The translations under genes were made by a program, and so were the position numbers. A stretch of DNA of 64,000 nt. It comes from Biomphalaria glabrata. Its lineage: Eukaryota; Mollusca; Gastropoda; Planorbidae. Positions within the stretch are counted from its first letter, which is position 1; the number at the start of each line of letters is the position of its first letter. The stretch is taken from contig NC_074711.1 of NCBI RefSeq assembly GCF_947242115.1, forward strand, positions 60,755,309-60,819,308. The letters are read 5' to 3'. Below are positions 1 to 11,486 of this stretch, piece after piece. The notes under the pieces are model-generated. The model did not search any database. It had not been told where the DNA came from and was given only the letters and a program-made list of their open reading frames with translations.

Positions 1-246
1 AATAAAAATAAATGAACAGCAGCTTTGAGTATTTTAAACAAAGCCATATATATGCAGGAGAGGGAGGGAGAGAGAGAAATGAACAATAGTTAATCAGAAT
101 AAGAGAGTTTAGACAGTTTACACATAAAAAAAAAAAAAATAAGATAAAACATCTGATTATTAAGTTTTATTAGGACATCAAGTCTGTTTTTCATTTTTTA
201 AAAAAGAACAAAATTCCAACTAAACAAAAACCAGTAAACCAAGTCT
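1..246. other. 3' flank and probable 3' UTR of GLRX3
   Basis: This stretch lies downstream of the GLRX3 stop, which is on the minus strand. TTTATT at 166-171 reads as AATAAA on the minus strand about 80 nt past the stop and is a plausible poly(A) signal. A short GA-rich run (57-80) and an A-run (126-139) are the only other features. No coding potential is seen. Confidence 0.5.
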
Positions 247-3200
247 TCAGGCCTGTTCCTTCAGTACACTTTCCAACTCTCCACTTTCTTTCATCTCCTA
301 ATGAAGAAAAACGTTATTTTTTAAATTATAGTTCAAGCAGTGGATGTAATAATTTACAGTCAAAACAGGACAGCTAGTCATAGTCTATGCAGCCTGATTG
401 GAAAGTAACTTCCCCAGTCTCATGAAAGTGTTTTATCACCTTGGATAAAGTCCACTAATGGTACTTGTCTCAGTAGAACCCAGAACTTTCCCAGTCTCAT
501 GAAAGTGTTTTATCACCTTGGATAAAGTGCACTAAGGGGTAACATGACTTGTCTCAGTAGAACCCAGAACTTCCCCAGTCTCATGAAAGTGTTTTATCAC
601 CTTGGATAAAGTGCACTAAGGGGTAACATTACTTGTCTCAGTAGAACCCAGAACTTCCCCAGTCTCATGAAAGTGTTTTATCACCTTGGATAAAGTGCAC
701 TAAGGGGTAACATTACTTGTCTCAGTAGAACCCAGAACTTCCCCAGTCTCATGAAAGTGTTTTATCACCTTGGATAAAGTGCACTAAGGGGTAACATGAC
801 TTGTCTCAGTAGAACCCAGAACTTCCCCAGTCTCATGAAAGTGTTTTATCACCTTGGATAAAGTGCACTAAGGGGTAACATTACTTGTCTCAGTAGAACC
901 CAGAACTTCCCCAGTCTCATGAAAGTGTTTTATCACCTTGGATAAAGTGCACTAAGGGGTAACGGTACTTGTCTCAGTAGAACCCAGAACTTCCCCAGTC
1001 TCATGAAAGTGTTTTATCACCTTGGATAAAGTGCACTAAGGGGTAACGGTACTTGTCTCAGTAGAACCCAGAACTTTCCCAGTCTCATGAAAGTGTTTTA
1101 TCACCTTGGATAAAGTCCACTAATACTACTTGTCTCAGTAGAACGCTATGACTAATAAGGAGAAGGATTTCTCTAAACTGGATGCGCTTCATCCCTGGTC
1201 CTGTCAGAAATAGATTTGGTCATGCCATTATGAGGTGTGTGAACCTCCAGGCTCTCGCCCATTATGTCACCTGCATAACTACATTATGACTAATTGCAAT
1301 TACTTGTGGCCAACAAGGCTATGCACCCACTTGGAAAAGAAAAAAATTAAATGGCCTACAATCCAGACTTTTAAAAAAAAGTATCCATCAACTTGAAACC
1401 TTCTGATAAGGTATTAACTTATCCAATCCTCTACCGCTTGGTGACCCTATCTTCTTTAACAAGTGTAAATACCAAGTTATTCTAGTGAAAGAAAGTCAAT
1501 CTATTTTTTTTTTAACAAGTGTAAATACCAAGTTATTCTAGTGAAAGAAAGCCTAACAGGTAGAAAAAAAAGAAACATTATGAAAGGATACTTTGATTAC
1601 AAACAGATAAAGGATTAACCAAACAGCTTTGGATTATACTTTGTTTGAAATAACAGAATAGGCAAATTATTATAGTAAATGTCAGCTAGACCTAATGAGA
1701 TATTAATTTTAAGATTTTAAAATCTTACTTAGTTCATATTAGCCAAATGATAAATTCTTAGAAACATAAACAACATAAACAAAAGTATAGTAAAAAAAAA
1801 AAAAGAATTAAATGTGGAAACTGGTAATTAAATTTAAGACAAACGAGTCTAAAGCCTCAACATATCCCACAAGATGACAAGCTGTGGTCAAAAGCAACCT
1901 AAAGTAATAATATGTCCAAATGACTAAATAATAAAAATGTTCCATAAAATTGTAAAGAATGAGCTCACCTTTATTACATCCAAGCCACCAATCAGCTCTC
2001 CTTTAACATAAACCTGAGGATATGTGGGCCAGTTGGAGTAGACTTTTAACCCCTGTCTTACTTCATCATCACTGAGTATATCGAATGTTGTGTAAGGAAC
2101 TCTGTGCAAGAGAGAAGAAGGCTACAATAAACTTCAGGTAGTAAATAGATCACTTTTGCAAGTAAGTTGAAACAATCTTTACATACATCTTCATTTTACT
2201 CAACAAAGAGTAGTATATTTATCTTAATTAGAATATAAAAAAATGTAAACACAATTTAATGGTCAAAATGTAAAGGCCTGAATAGTGCATAAGTTAAATA
2301 ATTATAAACAAAATTCTTCTAGGTAAAAATATTTAAAAAAAAAAGAGAAAAAAAAGGGGAAAATATTAGCATTAGTTATAATTACTTTGAACAAAAAGTT
2401 GTGTCTTACATTGTTTTAATTTTTAAATCATAATTTTAAGTCAAAGTCTTGAAGCCTGAATTTATGAATGATATCAGCAATTCATGATTGCATATTACAT
2501 GATCCTGAATACAATTTTTGTGACTCATAAACTAGTGTTTTGACACAAAAAATGTTTTCTCACTATAAATCATGTTTTGTAAAATACATTTCATTCTCTT
2601 CATTCTCATTCTGAGTGAAATAAATAGCCTGAAAACTGAAACATGCTTACAACTATTAATCCTACATCTTTGATACATCCTGCAGTGGTCTTCTGTTATG
2701 ACTGGCCAGCTTTTCATTTTTCTTTGAGATAAGTTTCATTGAAAGTTGTGTATTTCTAATCTTGTAATTTTCTAACATTAATTTAGTCAACATTTCTATA
2801 CCTTCACACATCCCTATCTATACCTTCACACATTGTAGTTATTGTGTCACCAAAACAGCTATAAAGAATGTGAATAAAACATACCCTACTTCATCAAGAA
2901 TCCCAACAATTGTTTTACTAAATCCACAGCGAGGTGTTGAAGGTGATCCTTTCATGAACAGCACTACAGGAGATTGGTTAATAAGTTTCTTTAATCTGAA
3001 ATAGGGTACCTCCAATAAAATAAGTATCTTCTAACAAAGAATCAGAAGTATAAAAAATTGTATTTTTAAAATAGCATTTGTTTTATGAAAAACGTTTAAT
3101 TATCATAAAATATCTAAAATATGGTAAAGGGGGGTGAGGTACACCTTTCAGGCTTTGCGATCTATAAAGGCAGATGATGTAAAACTCATCTGTTTCTAAA

Positions 3201-6200
3201 GTTGATGGTTTACAGGGGGTGTATTGTGCTCAGCAAAATGACCCACCTTTACTTTTCCCAACTAATGTCAGGTACCCTTTTGAGTTGGGTGGACTCAAAC
3301 CCCTCAGTTTGGAGGCCAATTATCAACTACTCAGTCACTACACCCACAAAATAATTAGGTATTAGAAAAAAATAAGATAAGATTATGATCGCTGTATGCT
3401 CCCATAGAATACACACTAATACAAACTTTAGTCTTTCTTTACAAAGTCATACAAATGACTGATGCTAGTTTAAATTGCAATAGAAAAGCTGCCTACCGGG
3501 TATTAAGATCCTCTTCTTTAGGGGCTAAATCTTTTAACTCTCCGGATTCAACCATCTCTTTCACAACATCCAATCCACCAATGAGTTCACCTTTAATGTA
3601 CAGCTGTGGATATGTTGGCCAGTTTGAAAATGATTTGAGACCTGCAAAATAAAAATGATAGAAAATGTTAATGTCAAAAGAAAAATAATTGCTGCGTTAG
3701 TAGGCAATGAACTTATTTTAATGAGTTAAAATAACTTAATTATAAAGCCAAATTATATTCATATTAAGCACACAAAAAATTTAATTCGTAAGAAATTATT
3801 CTTCATTAAACTGTTGTTTTTTTTTTAATTAACCTTTTATATCAATCAAAGAAGTACTCGTTTGTATTCTTTGAAGAGCCCAAAATTTGGGTGAAGCTTA
3901 AATTCATGTCTTGAAAAAGTCATAAATTGATTGAAACATGATGGCAGCTAAATGTAAGGCAACACTGCATTACTTTCATGTATATTATGTCAAGACTTCA
4001 GTATCTACCTCTGAAAATCTAAGTATTGGTCCTATGAATTTTCTCTATGTCAACTTACCTTTTGTTAGCTTGGTAAGTATTTAATACTCTCTTGGGAAGG
4101 CAACACTGCATTACTTTTCATGTCTATTACATCAAGACTTCAGTATCTACCCCTGAGAATCTTGCAAGTATTGGTCCTGTGACTTTTCTCTATGTCAACT
4201 TACTTTTGTTTCCACCAGCACCTGATACCTTATGTTGGCACTGTTTTTCTGTTGCAGTCTTTTTCTGCAATATCCCTTGCTGCTTGAATTTTGTGGCATA
4301 TCTATCTTGTCAGTTGTGGTTAGCTTGGTAAGTATTTAATACTCTCTTGGGAAAAGAGAGGGGGGAAGAACACTGTGTGGATTTATACCCCATTCCTGTT
4401 CCTTTGCCACTAGTCAAAAGCTATAATAGCAGTGATTTTAAATCTTTGTTTTTCAGATCTCCAACCCTCAAAAATTGATGCTGCTTAGATTCTATAGAAT
4501 AATGGAAATTGAGATATAAAGAAAAAGAACAACTTGCCTTGGCGAACATCATCATCTTCAAGAATATCAAATGTTGAATACTTTATGCCTTGTTCATTTA
4601 GAATTTGTGTTATCTGTCTACTGAAGCCTAAAGAAGAACAAAACATCAATATTAAAGGCCTTTATCAGCTGGTGTGTGCAGGATTGTTTCCCTTTTTAAG
4701 GTTGAAAAACCATAAATACATAATTAAAATTTAAAAACTAATTTATATTTACAAAAACAGTTACAATACAACCTGAACAAAAACTTATCAAGATAAAACG
4801 CTAAACAAACTTATCAAGATAAAGCATAGAAAAAAACGCTGTATAAACCATCTCTCCTCATTTTCATACTGAACTTTTTTGCACTTAGTATACAAAACAC
4901 TGCAATCACAGTAGTTGAAGAATTAAAAGCTATTTTAAGACAAAACTCATTAGCTTACCACACTTTGGTAGAGCAGGTGATCCTTTCATAAACAGCATAA
5001 CTGGAGCTGAGTTGATTAATTGTTTCAATCTCTCATTTAAATCCTAAAGAAAAAGTGAACAGACCAAACATAAGTGTTACAAATCTATATCTAATTGCTT
5101 TCAAATTACTTACATTCTTTTATTGTTTCTTGCTCTACGATAAAGAACAAAAATTATTTACAATTACTTACAGGATACTTTTAGAGATCATGATTTCAGA
5201 TATTTAAATAACTCTACTTTCAGAATCAATAAATTTTCAAACCTTTCAATGACTTTAATAATGACTAAATTTCCTAAATCTACTTAAACAGCCAACTTAT
5301 CCTATCTTGTGTACTAATTCATTAATTTTATTTAATCTGATTTTAACAAAAAATTAACTTAACGTTTTCTCTCCGCAATTATTTACCACATTCTGATGGA
5401 ATCAATGTTTGTATCGTCGGTTAGGCGAGAAAGAGTTAATAGCTCCTACCTCACTCTGATGTGGGGTTGACAGCAAATTCCTAAGACCTTGTGGTCTATA
5501 AAGCAAATGATGTAAAGGTCATCTGATTATGTGGCCTACGGTTAACGAGGGTGTCATGTGGCCAGCACAACGACCAACTGCCTTTACTTTTCCCCAACTA
5601 ATGTCAGGTACCCTTTAGAACTGGGTGGACTCAGAGGCGCCCAAATTCCAGAAATTAAAAATCCCAGTGTTCACCAGGATTCGAACCCAGGACTCCCGGT
5701 TCAGAAGCCAAGCGCTTTACCATTTGGCCACCGCGCCTCCGGAACGCTAATGCTAGTTTAATAAACTTTCCTTTAAGAAGAGCTCATCATGAATTTTTGA
5801 AACGGGGATGCCCCTACACATATCCTCACCTTGTGGGAAATTGTTAAAAATTTTTAGTATTTTTTAAGCTTTGTTTATATTCTAAAGACATTATAAGTAT
5901 ATATATATATTTTTTACCTAGACATATTATTTTTTAAAGTCATTTATTTATGTACTTGTATTAGATCTTCATTTTTGTTCCTATTGTTTGCGAAATTTTT
6001 TTTTTTTATTCAAAGTTACCTCTCTTTGAAACCAGAAACATGAGCAATTGGGTTAAATTGGAATTCAGACCCTCTCACAAACTGAAAAGAATAACAAAAA
6101 GAGGAAAAAAAAATCATACCTGCTTTGCAGTTGATTTAGTCAAATCTTCAACTAAAATTAATGAATGTTTAGTTACTTTGGCTGTCAGCTCAGCAGCATT

Positions 6201-7967
6201 CGCTCCATCCAATCTATCAATTTTATTGCCTGCCTGCACAAATCATACTTATAAGAAAAATGCAGAAAAGAAATCAAATGGAAAAGAAAAACAAAAAAAA
6301 ACTAAGAAGACAACAAAGATGCCAAATTCTTACTTTGTCTCTGTAATGCTCAACACAAATAGGCCTAAATATCTGTTTACACAGGTCTTAACACAAGCCT
6401 AAAATTATCTCCTCTCATTTATTCCCCCCTTTTTAGTGTACTCACACATCAAAACATTCTTAACAATAAATGACATTTTTTGACATTTTAGTTACAAAAT
6501 TAAAAACAGAATATTGTTTTATGGAGTAACCTATATATATATATATATATATATATGTAGACTGTATTTTCTAGTTGTATAATCATAAACTGTTAAACAG
6601 GCTTTTTAATTTAAACTCATTCCTCTCCTTTGTCCCCCTATTTGGCATTACTGTGGTGCTAAAAAAAATACATGATGACAGTCTGTGCAAAGAACTAGAT
6701 TATTTATAGTAATTTATATAATACCTTAAGAAATATGAACGTTGGTGCTGCCACTATTTCATACTTGTACGAAACTTCGGCTAAACTTTCAGCATCAACC
6801 TAGAGATAAAAAAAATCATTTAGTTAAGGATCTTTCAATAAAAGTTGATGGTTTCTTTTTCTTTCTGATTTTGTTTTTTTTTCAATAATTAATAAGCAGC
6901 ACACAGAAAATTTTCACTATCCTGAAAAGAAAACTTTCTTTTTTTTTTTTTTTCAAACATACACAGTAGTTGCCAGCTGAGCTATAAGCTTTTTGAATCG
7001 ACAGGCAAAGTCAAGTTGCTAGAGGTGATTACAAAATTTGCCATGCAAAATTTTATGGTTGCTTATCTATTGCTCTACAAATATCCCCAACCAATACTTA
7101 CAGTTATAAAAGTAACATGTGAAAACTTTGGATCTTTAGACAGCTCATTTAAAACTTCTCCCATTTGTTGGCACTGCTCAGCCCAGGAAGCAGCAAAGTG
7201 AACAACCACAAGGTGACTAAGCAAGTAAACATTTTAATACATAGGGATATATTTATATGTATATATACACACATAAGTAATTATAGTTATGAGATTCATA
7301 CATTTTCTATATTTAATATGGAATTCAGTACATGTACAAACTATATAAAGAAGCCTAAAATCAATTAGGAAAAACTATTTTCTGTTTTCCGCCTTAAATA
7401 ATGTAGTTTTAAACTATTAAACAGGGATGTGAATTTGATCACAATGATGACTAGGCCTGACATCCTTTGGCTAAATGTGATTTTTTTTTCAATTTTAATG
7501 TATATAATAATATAATAATAATATGTATATTATATAATAATATTTAAAATATATGATAGCTGACCTGGTGAAATCTTTAAAATGTCATCATAAAAACTTT
7601 TTTTTTAAACTTTTGCCTAGATCTACTTAAAAAAAAAAAGTACCAAAACCTATCTTACTATTTCTGCTTTAACCATAGCTTTTAAAAGATCTTTCATTGT
7701 TATCAATATATATATATATAATTGAATATATATCTAATTGTAATTATAAATAATACAATTAATATTATACTAATTTTATATCTATTATAAATATATGCAT
7801 ATGGGACCTTATAATGACTGGTGTACTAATTACAAGATCTAATCTTTATAAATTATTATATATATACCAACTTACTTTCCAGCATCTTGTAACACTTTAT
7901 CAAACCGTGATTGATCTTTAATTAATTCTACAGAGCTGGATGACAGATTATTTGTTGTATCAGCCAT
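247..7967 (-). CDS. GLRX3: Glutaredoxin-3 (PICOT / monothiol Grx3), 336 aa, 10 coding exons
   Basis: Coding exons in transcript order are 7967-7876, 7216-7102, 6799-6725, 6233-6120, 5043-4959, 4627-4538, 3641-3497, 2995-2885, 2101-1969 and 297-247. Phases agree at every junction and the sum is 1011 nt. The protein has an N-terminal thioredoxin-like domain (about residues 10-115) with WAEQC at the usual WAPQC site. Two monothiol glutaredoxin domains follow, each with a CGFS motif (KCGFS and RCGFS), the two copies of GELIGGLD and the SNWPTYPQ motif. Human GLRX3 is 335 aa with the same layout. Known family role: a cytosolic homodimer that binds [2Fe-2S] clusters with glutathione, partners BolA2 and delivers iron-sulphur clusters. 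The ATG is the first in the exon and gives MADTTNN. The intron after 4538 starts with GC (AAG/GCAAGT) instead of GT. Introns hold two SINE copies, a local duplication and an 84-bp tandem array. No break is seen, so the gene looks functional. Confidence 0.95.
405..1145. repeat. 84-bp tandem repeat array, about 9 units, in the last GLRX3 intron
   Basis: CCAGTCTCATGAAAGTG recurs at 414, 491, 575, 659, 743, 827, 911, 995 and 1079. The period is exactly 84 bp except for a 77-bp first unit. Inner units differ at only a few sites, for example ACATGACTT, ACATTACTT or ACGGTACTT before the shared GTCTCAG. The first and last units share a variant (AAGTCCACTAAT) not seen in the inner ones. There is no open frame through the array. 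It lies between coding exons 9 and 10 of GLRX3. Confidence 0.95.
3130..3350 (-). mobile_element. tRNA-derived SINE copy (core-domain family), GLRX3 intron
   Basis: Read on the minus strand, a diverged tRNA-like head (A-box-like TGACTGAGTAG, B-box-like GGTTTGAGTCC) runs straight into a core with GGGTACCTGACATTAGTTGG and AGTAAAGG. A tail similar to the copy at 5440-5742 follows (AGATGATGTAAA on the plus strand). The head joins the core about 60 bp earlier than in the longer copies. It is an old, inactive copy. Confidence 0.75.
3957..4355. repeat. Imperfect tandem duplication (about 140 bp, second copy enlarged)
   Basis: The block starting GGCAACACTGCATTACTT at 3957 and ending with TTAGCTTGGTAAGTATT and ACTCTCTTGGGAA recurs from 4098 to 4355. 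The second copy carries about 105 extra bases before the shared ending. It lies in the GLRX3 intron between exons 3641-3497 and 4627-4538. No coding function is seen. Confidence 0.8.
5440..5742 (-). mobile_element. Full-length-looking tRNA-derived SINE, GLRX3 intron
   Basis: On the minus strand the element starts near 5742 with a tRNA-like head. It has an A box TGGCCAAATGG (5730-5720) and a perfect B box GGTTCGAATCC (5688-5678). A central core follows (GGGTACC...GACATTAGTTGGGG, then GGTCGTTGTGCTGGCCACAT) and then a tail with GACCACAAGG. The same core recurs at 3130, 25916, 37290 and 55578. The pol III boxes look intact, but mobilisation would need a partner LINE. Confidence 0.85.
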
Positions 7968-8618
7968 TGATAAGGAATAGCTTGAATATATATTCTTTCA
8001 AGCTCCTTTTTTATCCTTCCAACCTTTCCTTTGGGCTGACTTGTAAGATTCTAGATCTAGATCCTCAATGTTATTAAGATTTAATCCTAAAATAAAAAGT
8101 GAACAATAGTATAACAATATCTGGTCTTGAACAGGCTTTAAGGGTTACCAGACGTTCTGGAGAAGGAGGAATATATCCTCCTTTTTGGGAGTTTCCTCCA
8201 TTCGGCAGACACTTGCCTGAAATATGAAAATGTCCGCCTTTTCTTTCTTTAATTCCATAGTATCCATCAATTAACTCAAAAACCACCAAGATTTTGGGGA
8301 ATTTTCTGTAGATATTTAGAATGCAGCAGTGATTAAATTGGTCTTATATGGTTACATAGTAGATTTTGATAAATAGAGTAACTTCTGGACACAATCAATT
8401 TAACTGCAATCCTACAAACTAGAGTGTACTGTTTCAGGGCACATTTTCATCTAAAATTTTTTCATCATTCAAGTCTTAAAAGACAAAGAACATTTAAATA
8501 TTTTGTGCAGTTTAGGTAACTAAAGAGGTTTTGAAAGATACTTCTTCCCAGTCAATCGTGTAATGTAATGAGAACTTAAGAATATTAGAAATAAAGGCTT
8601 ATTAAACATTTAATATAT

Positions 8619-9260
8619 TGTTACGTATTTCTGAATCTTCTGGCTAGATGTATTAGTTGGCACACAAATAAAAACACACCAAAGAACTTGACGACTAAAC
8701 TTTCAGTTTCATATAACTTTAATGACTATTAACTCTAACAATTCGTTACTGTAACATGTAGCGTAGAAGACTGTACAATATCTGTCAGTTTACAGTTAGC
8801 TATACTTCATTGCAATTCATCTCTTCACTTCGTTGCAATTCATCTCTTCTCAACTTGCATCGAGCCGTATTCCACAGAACAGACCAACGACACACTTCCC
8901 AGTGTCGCTCCAGGTCTCCCAAAGCTGAACCAAGTCGTACTCAAGTCTACCACATCAGAGCCGCACACGTCTTACATCGACTGTATCGACTGTAACGGCT
9001 CAAGTCCACTGTAGTTCGCTGTATAGACTTTAACGACAGTAGTCCACTCCAGTTAACTCTACCCTAGTTAACTTACATCGAGTCGTACACATCTCTCTTC
9101 TACTGTCTCGCACAGTAGACAACAGTACCGACGACTCACTCACGACTCCATACGACTGACTTTCACATTAACTCTCTGGCTTATATAGAGTCCCTAATTG
9201 CTTGTCCAAAGTTGCACAAACACGGCTAGTATCCTCTGGAATAACACGTCATTTGTAACA
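8619..9260. repeat. Solo LTR of an LTR retrotransposon (fossil), 642 bp
   Basis: The sequence begins TGTTACG and ends GTAACA, and is flanked by ATAT on both sides (8615-8618 and 9261-9264), as after integrase-made insertion. Internally it shares AAAGAACTTGAC and a TATATAG-containing stretch with the solo LTR at 18165. No internal retroelement domain lies next to it. It is an LTR remnant left by recombination, inactive. Confidence 0.65.
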
Positions 9261-9631
9261 ATATCATGGCCTAATTTACAAGCCTTTTTGTTTTGTTGTG
9301 TCTATTACTGTAAGTACTTTTAAAAAGTAGTAAAATTTTATAGAAATTGTCACACCACTCATCATTTTTATACTCTAGCAAATGATTCCTCAATTACCAG
9401 ACAATGATTAACCATGCCAAGGCACCAGGGGAAGTGTAGTTACACAGAACTGCAGTCAAAAGATCAACTTATACATCTTTTCACAGTGGCTGGAGTTTTT
9501 CACAGTTTGTCATACTTTTACTTTGCCCTCCTCTGGACACAAAAGGTGTCTGGTAAACCAAAAGCTATAAACAGTAAGTCATAGTAGTAGAGTCTAGTTA
9601 AATCTATCCTAATCTAGACCTAGATCATATA

Positions 9632-9636
<5 letters not shown>

Positions 9637-9672
<36 letters not shown>
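9637..9672. repeat. (GA)n microsatellite
   Basis: About 36 bp of near-perfect GA dinucleotide repeat lies between AT-rich sequence and a GATCTAATTAG stretch. Confidence 0.95.
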
Positions 9673-9675
<3 letters not shown>

Positions 9676-10549
9676 AATTAGAGAAAAATCTACTAGTACT
9701 AAATTGAATTGAGATTTCCTTCTCATATGTGAGTAGCCATCCAAGGCTAATGAGCTTTTCCCGTCTGAATTCAAACCTCTGCTGCCTTGCAGCTACAACC
9801 AAACACAGGAAAGGCTTTGGGAGTAAAAATCAAATGTCTGCAAGTTTCAATACGCATAGTTAAAATAAAATCTTATTTCAAAGAGGGGTGGTGTAGGTAC
9901 ATGTAAACCCTATAATTTTTCCACCGACAACGATATTGAACTCCTTGAATACCATATCGAACAAAATGTATTTTTTAAATGTTAGTAATTATCTAATTCT
10001 TTCATTTTGGGTATCTTCTGGTCAAGCAAGAGGTGTACTATGTGCAAAAGAAAGTTACACGATACACGAAGTTACAGATCTATACACTACTCACTACACT
10101 ACACTGACTACAGACTCGTCTAGTATCTATAATAATAATATAATATATTTATATTAGTAGATCTACACTCAGTGTAGTCCACAGTCAGTACACTGGTGAC
10201 TGCCAGTGCCAGGAGTGGTACAGACTAGTACAGAGTACAGCCTTGCCTTAGCGGCGTTAGCCTTATGCCAAATTAGGCTCACTTAGTCTTAGTGTGACTT
10301 AGTCAATACACTTTTATACAGACTGTAGAAATAATGTAAAATAATTTAATGTTTTTTATAATGTTACTGTAATTTAATGTATTACTTATTAAGTTTATAG
10401 TATTATTATTATACATAATTATTATTTATTTATTATAATACAGGTAATTTACAGTTCAATACACTCTGTCTGTGACTGTGACTATTCTCTGTCTCTATTG
10501 ACTCTAAGTAGTCTAAGACTGTAGTTACTAAGTTAGGCAGTCTAACTAC

Positions 10550-11420
10550 TAAACTAGTAGTAGTAGTAGTACTAGTCTAGTAGTACTCATGATCACTAGT
10601 CTAGACCTAGATCTCATCTAGTTAAATCTAGTAGGTACTAGGACTAGAGTCATAAGAGTCTACATCTAGTCTCTAGTACCTCTACTCTAAAGTTAAAGTC
10701 TAGCTTTCTAGATCTAACATTCTAACTCATTACTCGCAAATCGGTGATTTACTCTAGAATCATGTTAAATGTAGAATTACACTTGCAGAAGTCTACTTTA
10801 GCTACTTTAATTAGAGAACTTCTTTTTATAACTTACACTAGAATAGATAGATCTAATCTAGATCTAATAATAATAGTAATAACAGTATATTTTAGTTCAG
10901 TTTGAGTTTCACTTCAGGCGAGTTCTTTTTCAGTTTTGTTTTGTAATCCTAATTTTAGGTTTCGACTCTATATCTAGAATCTTGTATCAGATCTAAAATC
11001 TACGAAACAAACATGCCAACAGATTATGGATCTCATATCTAGACTAGATAATAATATATTTAAAATGATATAATATTTAATTAATAAAAAAAGAGATCTA
11101 GATCTAGATCTCTAGATTAGATATAGATTCTAGATCTATCTGAACAAAATAAACTGCTGATTATAGTTCCATGATCTAGACTAGATCTAGATTTTTGTTT
11201 TTAATCGTCTGAGTTGTTGTTTTTTTAGTCACAGCACAGACCAATATATTTGTATGACTTGGATCTAATTCTAGGTTAAACGGAAATGAACTCGAGGTGA
11301 TTAAAAACAACAATAACGTGCGAATTTAATCTCTTCATCAACAACAACTTTGCCCTGATATAATATAGAATCTAGATCTAGATATTAATAAATATAGTTT
11401 ATTGTCAACTGTTTCTATGT
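10550..11420. repeat. AGATCT/TCTAGA-rich tract
   Basis: Overlapping palindromic hexamers AGATCT, CTAGATCTAG and TCTAGA recur dozens of times here, for example at 10860-10868, 11097-11112 and 11365-11378. Similar runs occur at 12480-12660, 28915-29535 and 63630-63800. They fall outside all coding exons found. It is low-complexity sequence with no gene. Confidence 0.7.
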
Positions 11421-11486
11421 GCACTGAATGAGCATTTAGAGAACAAGAAAATCACAACCTGTGTTTTCCAGTCGTCTCATTAAAAG

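Larger units (their letters stand above)
7968..11486. other. Intergenic region between divergent GLRX3 and PBDC1
   Basis: No conserved coding exon is seen. It should hold both promoters, but no clear core-promoter element is recognisable. It contains a solo LTR (8619-9260), a GA microsatellite (9637-9672) and, from about 10550 to 11420, dense AGATCT/TCTAGA runs. Short open frames here have no family resemblance. Confidence 0.6.

Noticed and set aside
405-1145. CRISPR-like array
   Set aside because: The whole 84 bp repeats without unique spacers, and the host is an animal; it is an intronic tandem repeat.
5678-5742. Possible tRNA gene on the minus strand (A box and perfect B box)
   Set aside because: No closed cloverleaf with acceptor stem, and the boxes continue into the repeated SINE core found at other places in the window.
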